DNA of 64,000 bases from an uncultured Dehalococcoidia bacterium (GTDB lineage: Bacteria; Chloroflexota; Dehalococcoidia; Lucifugimonadales; UBA1123): NCBI GenBank assembly GCA_951812505.1, contig CATOSI010000002.1, forward strand, positions 992,001-1,056,000, given 5' to 3'. The notes beneath the pieces are model-generated. The model had not been told where the DNA came from and made no database searches. It saw only the letters and a program-made list of their open reading frames with translations. Below, piece after piece: positions 8,870 to 18,299 of the stretch. Positions within the stretch are counted from its first letter, which is position 1. Each line of letters starts with the position of its first letter. A program made the position numbers and the translations under genes.

Positions 8870-10531
8870 ATGCCAGAACAACCCCTACGTATAATCCCCC
8901 TGGGCGGACTCGGCGAGATCGGGCGCAATATGATGGCGCTGGAGTTCGATGACGAGATAATCGTCATTGACGCGGGCGTGATGTTCCCCGAAGAGGATAT
9001 GCCAGGGATTGACTTCGCTATCCCGGACTTTACATATCTCAGGGAGAACCGTGAGAAGGTGCGGGCTGCGCTGATAACGCACGGGCACGAGGACCACATC
9101 GGCGCGCTCCCGTACCTGCTGGCGGAGATAAACGTTCCGGTGTACTCGTCCAGGCTCACACACGGTCTGATCACCGTAAAGCTGCGTGAGCGGAAGATGC
9201 TCGACGAAGCCCGTCTGAACGTCGTAGAGCCTCACACGGCGTTCAAGGTGGGGAACTCGTTTACGGTGGAATTCTTCAGGGTCTGCCACTCTATCCCGGA
9301 TGCGATGGGCATAGCGATAACCACGCCGTTGGGTGTGGTTATTCATACCGGCGACTTCAAGATTGACCATACGCCGGTGGATGGCAACTCCACCGATTTC
9401 ACAACACTGAGCCGCATAGTAGGGGACGGCGCGCTGCTTCTATGCTCCGATTCGACATACGCGGAGGTAGAGGGGTACACGGCTTCCGAGCAGGTTGTAG
9501 GTGAGGCGCTGGACAGGGTAATCGGGGACGCTCCGGGCAGGGTAATGGTCGCCACGTTCGCGTCGCTCATCTCCCGGATACAGCAGGTCATAAACGCGGC
9601 TGTCAGATATGACCGAAAAGTAGCCGTAGTCGGCAGGAGCATGATGAACAACGTCAATATGGCGTTGAACATGGGATACCTGGAGGCCCCGGACGATACG
9701 GTTATCCCGCTGTCCGCCGCCAGACAACTACCGCATGAACGTGTCGTCATAGTAGCGACGGGAAGCCAGGGAGAGCCGACGTCCGCCCTGGTACGTATAG
9801 CCAACGGCAGACATCGAGACATCGAGGTGGTACCGGGCGATACGGTAGTGATTTCAGCCTCACCTATACCGGGCAACGAGACCCTGGTCGCCAAGACGAT
9901 AGATAATCTGCTGAAGCAGGGTGCGGAGGTCTTGTACAGCCGCATATCTTTGGTACACGTGCATGGTCATGCAGCGAAGGAAGAGCTGAAGATGATGCTC
10001 AGCATCGTCAAGCCCAGGTATTTCGTGCCGGTCCACGGAGAGTATCGTCACCTGATTCAACATGCGGCAATCGCGTCGGACATGGGGATGCCGGGCGCGC
10101 GCATATTCGTACTGGAAGACGGTGACGTGCTGGAACTGGACGAAGTCGGCGGGGAAGTGGTTGACGCTGTGCGCGCGAACTACGTTTACATAGACGGCAA
10201 CCGACTGTGGGACATGGACAGCGCGATTCTCGGTGAGAGAATGAGACTGTCCCGAAATGGCGTGGTTACAGTTACGGTTACACTGAGTTCGCGGACAGGA
10301 TTGCTCCTCACAGAGCCGGGGATAACGTCTTCCGGGTTCATAGCGGTGGATAATTCTAATACTTTGTTTGAAAAAATATCTAAAAAGGTTGCTTCAACAC
10401 TAGAAGACCTGGGTAGCGAGACCTTAGATTTAGAAGAGGTGAGGTCTCGGCTGACAAAGTCCGTCAGGGATTTCATCTATGGCGAGACTAGGCAGCGCCC
10501 CACGGTTCTCACGGTAATAGAGCACATCTGA
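8870..10531 (+). CDS. rnj: Ribonuclease J
   Basis: Metallo-beta-lactamase/beta-CASP ribonuclease with endo- and 5'-3' exonuclease activity in mRNA turnover and rRNA processing. The N-terminus RIIPLGGLGEIGRNM is diagnostic. The zinc motif is THGHEDHIGALPY; further metal or beta-CASP motifs are HTGDFKIDHTP, SDSTYAEVEG, ATGSQGEPTSAL and HVHGHAAKEELK. A C-terminal domain of about 100 residues ends the protein. 553 residues, standard length. ATG 8870 is preferred to the in-frame TTG at 8864. The start lies close behind the glycosylase stop, with no clear ribosome binding site, suggesting coupling. Confidence 0.95.
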   Translation: MPEQPLRIIPLGGLGEIGRNMMALEFDDEIIVIDAGVMFPEEDMPGIDFAIPDFTYLRENREKVRAALITHGHEDHIGALPYLLAEINVPVYSSRLTHGLITVKLRERKMLDEARLNVVEPHTAFKVGNSFTVEFFRVCHSIPDAMGIAITTPLGVVIHTGDFKIDHTPVDGNSTDFTTLSRIVGDGALLLCSDSTYAEVEGYTASEQVVGEALDRVIGDAPGRVMVATFASLISRIQQVINAAVRYDRKVAVVGRSMMNNVNMALNMGYLEAPDDTVIPLSAARQLPHERVVIVATGSQGEPTSALVRIANGRHRDIEVVPGDTVVISASPIPGNETLVAKTIDNLLKQGAEVLYSRISLVHVHGHAAKEELKMMLSIVKPRYFVPVHGEYRHLIQHAAIASDMGMPGARIFVLEDGDVLELDEVGGEVVDAVRANYVYIDGNRLWDMDSAILGERMRLSRNGVVTVTVTLSSRTGLLLTEPGITSSGFIAVDNSNTLFEKISKKVASTLEDLGSETLDLEEVRSRLTKSVRDFIYGETRQRPTVLTVIEHI

Positions 10532-10545
10532 TTACCGTTGCACAC

Positions 10546-10569
10546 AATTCCGGCGGCGCCGCCGGAATT
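10546..10569. repeat. Perfect 24-bp palindrome after rnj
   Basis: The arms AATTCCGGCGGC and GCCGCCGGAATT are perfect complements. No T-run follows on either strand, so it could be a processing hairpin or a non-canonical terminator between rnj and ftsK. Confidence 0.6.
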
Positions 10570-10665
10570 CTAGTCCGGTAGCCCCGGGCATAGGCCCTTT
10601 CAGGTCTCAGATAGAGTCTCGCCTACGACATCGTTTCTAGCGCTCTATCGAAAGGGTATCGCCAC

Positions 10666-13600
10666 ATGATGAGGCTAATGCGCCGGGGTAATTCAGAGAC
10701 CGATTCGACTTCCACGCGCCGGGAGGTAAAACGACTGCTTCTGCTTCTGCTCGGTGTGGCGTTGGCGGTGAGCGTGACATGGTTCGCGCTCACTGTCTTC
10801 GGATCTGTCATGGGCGGAAGCGGAGGCGGCATCCGCGACGCGATACTGCGCGCGGTTGGCTTTGGTTCTGTCCTGATAGCCGGATGGGTAGTTGCTTTCG
10901 TATTCGCATTGGCGTTCAGGCGTAGCTGGTTCAGGAGATACAATCTCTGGCTGGCGTCTGCGGCGCTTGTCGTAGCGGCAATGGGAGTACTGTCGTTCCT
11001 GAGTCCTTCCGAAGGGCTTCTCGGATGGTTCGCGCTTGGCGGCGAGGTGACGCCCGGCGGTCAAGTCGGAGATATGATCATCGGAAGCCAGGGTTTGACG
11101 GGGTGGCTGCGTGTTGTCGCGGCCCTGGCTGTTGCCGGGGCGCTATTCGTCCTGCCCGCGTTCCGGGCTGTCGGCGACGCACTTCTGTCGTTGTTCAATC
11201 GTCGCAGTCAGGCCACGCTGGCCGCGCCGCCGATGGAAGCGCCGTTCTTCGAGAATCAGGAAGATGACTCGGGGACTCAGCCCGTCGTGGGTTTGGTGGC
11301 GCCAGGCGCCCCGGCGAGATCTGGCGGCGGACCGAGTTCCTGGTACTCGAGATCCGGCTCGTTCCCGGCGGGAGGCTCTCCTGGAACACGCCCAGCCGAC
11401 GGGTCGGATTCTCCTTTTGCGGGTTCGAGTTTCACTCAACCCCGCGAGGCCTCCGACTTTGGGAGTGCGCCGATACGTTCGGCTCCGGTGCCTTCACTGG
11501 CAAACTATCTCAACGGCATGACCGGAAGCGATTCGGTGGAGACGAGGATACGAAGCGCTCTCGCGGCGCCGCCGGAACCAGAACCGGGACCCGCGGCGAA
11601 TGAACCCGTTCCCTATGAAGACGGCGACCCGTTCAAACCACTCAATCTGAGTAAATTGCCGGAGCCGGTGTTCGCCTTCGGCGTGGGGACTGAAGCCGTG
11701 GCGGTTGCCGAGCAAGAGGAAGCGCCCGAAACACCAGATGTCGCGGCATTGGAATTACCGGAGCCGGAAGAGATCGAAGACCATCTGGAGGATTCGCAAG
11801 ACGAGCCTGAAGTTGAGTCTATTGACGATGAGGAATTCGATTTCGATGCGGATCCAGCCGATGAACCTGTACCTGATTCTCTTTCCGTCCCTGAAACGAC
11901 TGCCGACGAGCCCGCAATTATAGTGGGCGATTCCGATGATGGCGGAGTGGTGATTACCGATTCGGGTCAGGATGACTTCTTCATGTCCCAGTTGGACTCC
12001 GCGCCTGCGGTAGTGGAAGCTGGTGAGCGGCCGTCCTCTGAATCTGACGACTTGATGGTCAATGACCTGGATCCCGACGACCTTCTGATGGCCGATTTCG
12101 ATTCTCCGTCGGGAGACGGGGCGACAAGCTCATTGTTGGATTACGACGATTCGGACCGGGGCGATTTCCTGATGCCGGACCTGGACTCGCTGTCGGACGA
12201 GGAACTGTCCGATACTCCAAGGGATGAAGACGGTTCGGATACCGGCGACTCTCTGACCAACCTCGACTCGTCGGCGACGATAGTGGATGTGAGTGACCAG
12301 CCCTCGTTCGACGGAGCGGTCGTCGAAACGGCCTCTATGTCCGACAACGAGCCGGAGAGTGTGATCATGGAGGACTTCGATCCTCACTACTTGGCAGAGG
12401 CGTCTCCTCCCGCATCGGCGCCCGCGCAACCCAGCGCCTCGTTCAAGACAAACAAGTACTGGGCGATAGACTCGAATGAGTCTCTGCCTGAATCGGAGCC
12501 ACCTTCTTTAGCATTTGACCGGGGGGAAGAAGCCGGCTCCTCCCCGGTTACCGTACCCGTAACGCCGGCAGCATGGCGGAAGCCCAGTATAAGAATGTTG
12601 AACACCGCGTCGAGTAACTCGATCACCCAAGAGGAGCAGCGAGATACCGCCGACGCGATAACCCGGACACTGGCGGAATACGGGATAGAGGTGGGGGTCA
12701 AGGATATCCGTCCGGGGCCGACGGTCACTATGTACGGGCTTACGCCCGGCTGGGTGCGCAGGCAAAAGACCGTCAAGCAGGTTGACGCCAACGGGACGCC
12801 TCTGAAGGACGAGAGGGGAAGGTTGGTAACGAAGCAGGTCGAAGAGAAGACGCGCGTAAAGGTTGACAGCATCCTGGCTCGTGAGAAAGACTTGTCCCTC
12901 GCGCTCAAGACGCCCTCGATTCGGCTGGAAACTCCCGCGATGGGCAAGTCTCTCATTGGCATAGAGGTGCCGAATCCGAATCCGAGCCTCGTAACGCTCC
13001 GCAGCATAATGGAGAGTCCGGTCTTCCAGGACCTGCGAGATGGCGACGCGCACCTTCCGGTAGCGCTGGGACAGGGCAGCGGCGGCGAACCGGTTGTGTT
13101 CGACCTGGCGAAGATGCCTCACCTGCTGGTTGCCGGAGCCACCGGCAGCGGCAAGAGCGTGTGCCTTAACGCCATAGTGTCGTGTCTCATTACAGAAAAG
13201 ACACCCGATGAGATGCGGATGCTCCTCGTGGACCCAAAGCGGGTGGAATTGACGCCATATAATGGCGTTCCGCACCTGCTTGCGCCTGTGATCGTCGAGA
13301 CGGATACCGTGGTCGGCTACCTGAAAGGGCTAATACGCGAGATGTTCGACAGGTACCGTCGGATGGAAGAGGTGGGAGTGCGCAACATCGAGGCTTACAA
13401 CAACCGTATGCCCGACAAGATGCCGTTCCTGTGTGTGGTGATTGATGAGCTCGCCGACCTTATGATGACCGCCGCGGTGGATGTGGAACAGTCTATATGC
13501 AGGCTGGCGCAGCTTGGTCGGGCGACGGGTATTCACTTGATAATCGCCACTCAGCGCCCTTCGGTCGATGTGCTCACCGGACTGATCAAGGCGAACTTCC

Positions 13601-14070
13601 CCAGCAGGATCAGCTTCGGGGTCACCTCGCAAGTTGACTCTCGCACAATCCTGGACACGGGCGGAGCGGACAAGCTGCTGGGACGCGGAGACATGCTCTA
13701 CCTGCCGCTCGACGCGTCGAAACCGTCGCGTGTGCAAAGTGTGTTCATCGGCGATTCCGAGATAGAAAAGCTCGTGGACTTCTGGCAGTCCGCGCCACGG
13801 CTGCCGCTTGAGGAGATTGATCTCCTTGGAGGAGCGGAGGAAGAGGTTGGCGACGTGTCTGTCGAGGATGATCCCGACAGGGACGAGATGATAGACAAGG
13901 CCATCGAAATCGCTCTCAGCCATCGCAAATTGTCCACGTCACTGCTTCAGCGCAGGCTTCGCATCGGCTACCCTCGCGCCGCGCGATTGATGGACCAGCT
14001 GGAGGAAGAGGGCATAGTGGGACCCGGTGACGGCTCGAAGTCCAGAGATGTTATAATGAACCAGAATTAG
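10666..14070 (+). CDS. ftsK: DNA translocase FtsK/SpoIIIE with a long acidic linker
   Basis: Septum-located DNA pump that clears chromosomes at division. Four membrane segments (about residues 22-46, 62-85, 93-111, 138-158) are followed by an acidic, Pro/Ser/Asp-rich linker of more than 400 residues. The motor follows: MGKSLIGIEVPNP, Walker A GATGSGKS (about 824-831), LLVDPKRVEL, Walker B CVVIDELADLMM and ATQRPSVDVLTG. The C-terminal gamma winged helix (LSTSLLQRRLRIGYPRAARLMD) reads KOPS-type polarity sites in relatives. 1134 residues, long because of the linker, which carries six copies of a short LMxDLDS-like motif. It probably precedes accDA in one transcript. Confidence 0.95.
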   Translation: MMRLMRRGNSETDSTSTRREVKRLLLLLLGVALAVSVTWFALTVFGSVMGGSGGGIRDAILRAVGFGSVLIAGWVVAFVFALAFRRSWFRRYNLWLASAALVVAAMGVLSFLSPSEGLLGWFALGGEVTPGGQVGDMIIGSQGLTGWLRVVAALAVAGALFVLPAFRAVGDALLSLFNRRSQATLAAPPMEAPFFENQEDDSGTQPVVGLVAPGAPARSGGGPSSWYSRSGSFPAGGSPGTRPADGSDSPFAGSSFTQPREASDFGSAPIRSAPVPSLANYLNGMTGSDSVETRIRSALAAPPEPEPGPAANEPVPYEDGDPFKPLNLSKLPEPVFAFGVGTEAVAVAEQEEAPETPDVAALELPEPEEIEDHLEDSQDEPEVESIDDEEFDFDADPADEPVPDSLSVPETTADEPAIIVGDSDDGGVVITDSGQDDFFMSQLDSAPAVVEAGERPSSESDDLMVNDLDPDDLLMADFDSPSGDGATSSLLDYDDSDRGDFLMPDLDSLSDEELSDTPRDEDGSDTGDSLTNLDSSATIVDVSDQPSFDGAVVETASMSDNEPESVIMEDFDPHYLAEASPPASAPAQPSASFKTNKYWAIDSNESLPESEPPSLAFDRGEEAGSSPVTVPVTPAAWRKPSIRMLNTASSNSITQEEQRDTADAITRTLAEYGIEVGVKDIRPGPTVTMYGLTPGWVRRQKTVKQVDANGTPLKDERGRLVTKQVEEKTRVKVDSILAREKDLSLALKTPSIRLETPAMGKSLIGIEVPNPNPSLVTLRSIMESPVFQDLRDGDAHLPVALGQGSGGEPVVFDLAKMPHLLVAGATGSGKSVCLNAIVSCLITEKTPDEMRMLLVDPKRVELTPYNGVPHLLAPVIVETDTVVGYLKGLIREMFDRYRRMEEVGVRNIEAYNNRMPDKMPFLCVVIDELADLMMTAAVDVEQSICRLAQLGRATGIHLIIATQRPSVDVLTGLIKANFPSRISFGVTSQVDSRTILDTGGADKLLGRGDMLYLPLDASKPSRVQSVFIGDSEIEKLVDFWQSAPRLPLEEIDLLGGAEEEVGDVSVEDDPDRDEMIDKAIEIALSHRKLSTSLLQRRLRIGYPRAARLMDQLEEEGIVGPGDGSKSRDVIMNQN

Positions 14071-14142
14071 CCATTGTCCGAATTTGGCGGAACGTAAACC
14101 TGCCGTGGACGGTTCTTACTAGCACACTTGGAGCGGGAGATT

Positions 14143-15990
14143 ATGGTGAGTAACTTGCCGAACATCTTCGGACCGCTCAGACGCGGAACCGCCGCTCAGG
14201 AAGAGGCTGAGAGCGGGAGAACCGAGTGCATAGTCTGCGCTTTCGACTTCAGAGAAGACGATGCTTACCTCAACTACAAGATCTGCTCCCGCTGCCGATT
14301 TCACTACAGCCTGAGCGCCGGTGAGCGCATCGAGTCGCTCGTTGATCCGAACAGTTTCAGGGAGATAAACCGCTCCTTGATCTCGCTCGATCCCCTGTCG
14401 TTCGCGTCCGTCAAGTCTTACAACAGCAGCATCTTTCAGGACCAGCAGAGAACAGGCCTGACCGAAGCGGTGCTCACGGGCACAGCCTCGATTGCGGGCA
14501 CAAGGGTCATGCTCATCGTTCTGGACTTCGGCTTCATGGGTGGTACGATGGGCTGCGCGGTCGGCGAGAAGATAGCCCTGACGCTCGAGCGCGCCACGAA
14601 GATGGAATTGCCGACCGTGGCCATTATCACCAGCGGCGGTACGCGCATCCAGGAGGGTGTGCTGTCCCTTATGCAGATGGCCAAGACTACGGTCGCCGCC
14701 AATCGGCTCAACCAGGCGGGTCTGCCTCTGATTACGATACTGGCAAATCCGGCGACCGGACAAGCATACGGCAGTTTCGCAAATCTGGCGGACATCATTC
14801 TCGCGGAGCCGGGCGCGATTGTGGGCTTCTCGTCGCTGCGCGTCATAGACAGAGCGAGCGATCTGCCGCTTCCCCTGGAATCTCATACGACAGAGTCCCA
14901 CCTGAGACACGGTATGCTCGACGCGGTGGTGCAGAGAACCGAATTGCGAGCCGTTCTTGGCGTTCTTCTCGATCTGCTGGGGACTAGATACAGGTTGTCC
15001 AATTTCAGCGAGAGTGTTGGATATACCTTTGGCGTTCCCAGGCCGCAGGCTTGGACGTCGGTGCAGATGTCCAGGCTCCAGTCGCGTCCGACTTCGGCGG
15101 ACTATATGTCCCGTATCTTCGGTCAATTCGTGGAACTGCACGGTGACCGCGCTTATGGAGACGATCCGACGGTAATATCGGGGCTCGGACAGATCGCGGG
15201 CCAGACTGTCGCGGTCATAGGACAGCAGCGCGTAACGGGTTCGAACGGCAGTGTCGGCAGTGAAAGTCGCACGACCCCGGAGGGCTTCCGAAAGGCGCAG
15301 CGCGCGATGAACCTGGCCGCCAAGTTCTCATTGCCGCTTCTGACGCTGGTGGATACGACGGGCCCGGACCTGAGCGAAGCCGCGGAAGAGAGAGGACTGG
15401 GCAACACCATAGCCAATACGATGGCGCTTATGTCCGGCTTGGAGAGCCCTACTATCTCGGTGGTAATAGGGCAGGCGGGCAGTGGGGGGGCGCTCGCTTT
15501 CGGAGTGGCGGATCGCGTTCTGATGCTCGAACACGCCATCTATACCGCCGTCTCGCCCGAGGAGGCCGCGGAAGTAATCTACCAGGACGCATCCCGAGCA
15601 GAGGAAGCCGCGTCTTCCATGCGTCTGACCGCGCGAGACTGCCTCGATCTGGGCATAATAGACCAGGTGGTCGCAGAGCCGCCGAATGGAGCCCACTCCG
15701 ACTCCGACGAAGCCGCCAGACTGCTGCATCGCGCAATCGTGTCCGAACTGTCCTCGCTCCAGTCCATGTCTCAGAAGAAGCGCGAAAGGGATCGGTACAA
15801 GAAGTACCGCAGCATGGGTGAGTACAGTTCCCGCATCAGGGTGAAGATCGCCAAAGAGGTCAATTCTTTTCAGAATATGGTCCGGGCGGGATGGGAGAGG
15901 CTGCCTCGCAGAAGGCGGCCCCAGCCGACACTGGAGAACACCGTAGAGCGGATAATGAAGAACGGCAGCCTCTACGGGGATGACGGCTGA
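14143..15990 (+). CDS. accDA: Fused acetyl-CoA carboxylase carboxyltransferase, beta and alpha subunits (AccD-AccA)
   Basis: Transfers the carboxyl group from biotin to acetyl-CoA to give malonyl-CoA. Residues about 1-285 are AccD-like, with an N-terminal zinc ribbon (CIVC ... CSRC) and the crotonase-fold motifs GTASIAGTRV, ITSGGTRIQEG and AYGSFANLADII. Residues about 300-615 are AccA-like (FGQFVELHGDRAYGDD, GFRKAQRAMNLA, GQAGSGGALAFGVADRV). In most bacteria these are two proteins; here the reading frame is continuous. ATG 14143 is preferred to an upstream TTG because GGGAG lies just before it. The biotin carboxylase and carrier genes are not in the window. Confidence 0.9.
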   Translation: MVSNLPNIFGPLRRGTAAQEEAESGRTECIVCAFDFREDDAYLNYKICSRCRFHYSLSAGERIESLVDPNSFREINRSLISLDPLSFASVKSYNSSIFQDQQRTGLTEAVLTGTASIAGTRVMLIVLDFGFMGGTMGCAVGEKIALTLERATKMELPTVAIITSGGTRIQEGVLSLMQMAKTTVAANRLNQAGLPLITILANPATGQAYGSFANLADIILAEPGAIVGFSSLRVIDRASDLPLPLESHTTESHLRHGMLDAVVQRTELRAVLGVLLDLLGTRYRLSNFSESVGYTFGVPRPQAWTSVQMSRLQSRPTSADYMSRIFGQFVELHGDRAYGDDPTVISGLGQIAGQTVAVIGQQRVTGSNGSVGSESRTTPEGFRKAQRAMNLAAKFSLPLLTLVDTTGPDLSEAAEERGLGNTIANTMALMSGLESPTISVVIGQAGSGGALAFGVADRVLMLEHAIYTAVSPEEAAEVIYQDASRAEEAASSMRLTARDCLDLGIIDQVVAEPPNGAHSDSDEAARLLHRAIVSELSSLQSMSQKKRERDRYKKYRSMGEYSSRIRVKIAKEVNSFQNMVRAGWERLPRRRRPQPTLENTVERIMKNGSLYGDDG

Positions 15991-16005
15991 ACCGGAGCGC
16001 GCTCG

Positions 16006-17274
16006 CTACGCCACGCGTATGGGGTGCGGCAGCGGCTGGTTGAACAGATAGCCTTTTCGGTTGAACGGGACCGTGTCGGGCTGCGTGGCCCCCGTCGAGT
16101 CGGTGGCGCGTGTCATCAGCGTATATTCTCCGGGACCTGCTTCCCAGGTGAATTCAAAACGAGCCCACGAGTACTGCGGCTGCGTTTCCGGAACTTCCGC
16201 TCTCTTCCAGCTTGCGCCGGAGTCAACACTCCACTCCACCTTGGTAATCGGACCGTCCGGGGAGTGTGCATAGCCGTGAATGCGGTGTCGTCCTGTGGAC
16301 AGCTCGGCGGGCCATGGGAGAGCGAGCGCGCTCTTGATGGACTGAGTCGTAACCACCTTGCCCTCTGCCCTGCCTTCCGGTCGGTAGTCATCGCCAATGA
16401 GTACATATGATGTTGTGTTGTTGCGCGTCCAGAGCCTTTCGGATGATACGACGATTCGACCCAGCCACTTGATGCAGGAACTACCGACCCATCCCGGCGC
16501 TACTACCCTTAGCGGAAATCCGTGATCTTTGGGCAGGACCTCGCCATTCAGCACGTATGCCAGAAGAGTGTCGGGATGCATTGCCTTTTCCACGGGCAGA
16601 ACGCGCCGGAAGCCCTCTTCCGGCGAATCCTCGTCAAGCCCGATCAGAAGGACGCTGACTGCGTCATTGCTGATTCCGGCGCGCGTAAGCACATCTTGCA
16701 GAGGGACGCCTGTCCATTCTCCATTTCCTACCGCGCCCGTTCCCCACTGGGTTCCCTCGGTCTCCAGTCCGTTTATGAGATTGAACATGACGCGATGGTT
16801 GCCCGCGCATTCCAGGTACGAAATGAGAGTGTGGCTGGGCAGGTTCCGTATGTCTTGGTACGACAGTTCCATGGGACTGGAGACAGCGTCTCCCTCCACC
16901 GACAGATGCCACGCCTCGGCGTTAACGTCTATGCTGGCGGAGTTGTTACGCACGAAGAAGAAACGGTTGGGCGTAAGGACGCCCTGCATGTTTTCGAGCC
17001 TGGCTTCCAAACTTCCGGAACGCCGGATGAACGGAGTCACGTCTTTGAACCAGCCCTGCGAATCGGGTGTCGAGACATCGGCAGGTACGGTAGTTTCTTC
17101 AGGGTGACGGGGCAGATTTAGCACGCCGCACGCCGACAGTACGGCGGCGGCCCCGCCAACCGAGAGCAACTGCAGGAAGCGGCGTCTGCCGATTCCGCTT
17201 CCTTGCGCCAGATGCCAGAGTCGGTCCTCTTCCTCTACGCCGCTTATGGTGCCGTCTTCACTCTGCGAAGTCAT
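16006..17274 (-). CDS. Sulfite-oxidase-like molybdopterin oxidoreductase, Tat-exported lipoprotein
   Basis: 422 residues. A Tat signal (GRRRFLQLLSVGGAAAVLSAC, about residues 29-49) ends in a lipobox-like LSAC, so the protein is probably exported folded and lipid-anchored. The molybdenum cofactor domain (about 110-300) shows YLECAGNHR with the conserved Mo-ligand Cys, then GNGEWTGVPL and APGWVGSSCIKWLGRI. The C-terminal Ig-like dimerisation domain (about 310-420) carries IHGYAHSPDGPITKVEWSVD. The family oxidises sulfite or reduces related substrates; no partner cytochrome is adjacent, so the electron acceptor is unknown. It converges with accDA, 15 bases apart. Confidence 0.9.
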   Translation of the reverse strand: MTSQSEDGTISGVEEEDRLWHLAQGSGIGRRRFLQLLSVGGAAAVLSACGVLNLPRHPEETTVPADVSTPDSQGWFKDVTPFIRRSGSLEARLENMQGVLTPNRFFFVRNNSASIDVNAEAWHLSVEGDAVSSPMELSYQDIRNLPSHTLISYLECAGNHRVMFNLINGLETEGTQWGTGAVGNGEWTGVPLQDVLTRAGISNDAVSVLLIGLDEDSPEEGFRRVLPVEKAMHPDTLLAYVLNGEVLPKDHGFPLRVVAPGWVGSSCIKWLGRIVVSSERLWTRNNTTSYVLIGDDYRPEGRAEGKVVTTQSIKSALALPWPAELSTGRHRIHGYAHSPDGPITKVEWSVDSGASWKRAEVPETQPQYSWARFEFTWEAGPGEYTLMTRATDSTGATQPDTVPFNRKGYLFNQPLPHPIRVA

Positions 17275-17315
17275 ACACTGCGCTCACATCGGCATTCAAT
17301 GGATATCCAGATTCC

Positions 17316-17354
17316 GAATTATCCCCTCTCCGATCAAGGGAGAGGGGATAATTC
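17316..17354. repeat. CTCTCCC-family palindromic repeat
   Basis: Arms 17316-17330 and 17340-17354 form a perfect inverted repeat around the core ATCCCCTCTC / GAGAGGGGAT. The same core recurs at 40470-40507, 57770-57812 and, degenerate, at 58855-58886 and 35128-35150. It may serve as a terminator for the minus-strand gene ending at 17379. Confidence 0.7.
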
Positions 17355-17378
17355 CATCAATCCAAAAGTGTTGGAACA

Positions 17379-18299
17379 CTAGTCGCGCTCCAGCAGGCCT
17401 GCACGGTATAGCGCGTCGGCTATTTCCGCTTCGCCCCACTCTGAAACGGGAGCGAGTGGCAGGCGCGGGGCCATGCCTTCGAATCCCATAATTCCCAAGG
17501 CGTACTTTACTCCCGCAACGCCGTACCTGATGATCGCCATGTCCAGCATGGTGGCGGTGCGCTGTAACGAGCGAGCGTCCGTAAGGTTGTCGTCCAGCCC
17601 ACCGGCCATAATGCGGCGGCACAGTTCGGGAGCAATGTTTCCGAGCCACATACACGCTCCGCGCGCTCCCATTACCGCTCCCGCGAGCAGAAGGCCGCCG
17701 TTGCAAATCCAAAATCGCTTATCTTGGGGGAAAGTCAGAGTTACTCGGCCTTCGAAGCGTATGTCGTGGTCCGTAATGTATCCGAAGACATTCTCGTGAG
17801 AGCATATTTGTGAGATGACTTCCGGGGACGCGGCGGGAACGCCGGTGAAGGTCTGGTGAATCACTACCACCGGAATCGGGCTGCGTGAGCATACCTCGTC
17901 GAAGTATCGCAGCGCTGACTGATCCCCTCCCTGTCTCGGTATCCTGACGCGGATCATGTCCGCGCCCGCATCCGCATACCGGTCGGCGAGGCCGAGTGTG
18001 TATGTCGTGGACGGCGAGTCAATCCCGGCTATTACAATGCGGTCCTGCGCTCTAACTCCCGAGACCACGCGGACGATCAGTAGTTTTTCGTCGTCGCTCA
18101 GCGACAGTTCCTCGCCGTTGGCAGTACCGAGCACGAAACCGGATAGAGATGTCCGATTCCAGCGCTCGATGTTGCGAGCAAGCGCTTCGGCGTCCACATG
18201 GTCGTTCCGGTTGAAGGGCGTGGGAGTGGGCGCTACTATCAGCGGCTCGTCCAGGCCTGCAATGGCAGCCCGCATGCTAGAAGGTGAGAACGCCGCCAT
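17379..18299 (-). CDS. DapA/N-acetylneuraminate-lyase-fold protein lacking the Schiff-base lysine
   Basis: 306 residues with the TIM-barrel pattern of the dihydrodipicolinate synthase family: TPTPFNRND near the start, GTANGEELSLSDDEK (the GTTGE region), IAGIDSPST and ADMIRVRIP. Where active members have the Tyr of strand 5, this protein reads VVVIHQTFTG, and where they have GIKD/E with the Schiff-base Lys it reads FGYITDHD. Classical aldolase chemistry is therefore doubtful and I do not name it dapA. The start at 18299 has GGAG five bases upstream and overlaps leuD by 23 bases; ATG 18275, one base after the leuD stop, is an alternative. Cotranscribed with leuD. Confidence 0.75.
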   Translation of the reverse strand: MAAFSPSSMRAAIAGLDEPLIVAPTPTPFNRNDHVDAEALARNIERWNRTSLSGFVLGTANGEELSLSDDEKLLIVRVVSGVRAQDRIVIAGIDSPSTTYTLGLADRYADAGADMIRVRIPRQGGDQSALRYFDEVCSRSPIPVVVIHQTFTGVPAASPEVISQICSHENVFGYITDHDIRFEGRVTLTFPQDKRFWICNGGLLLAGAVMGARGACMWLGNIAPELCRRIMAGGLDDNLTDARSLQRTATMLDMAIIRYGVAGVKYALGIMGFEGMAPRLPLAPVSEWGEAEIADALYRAGLLERD

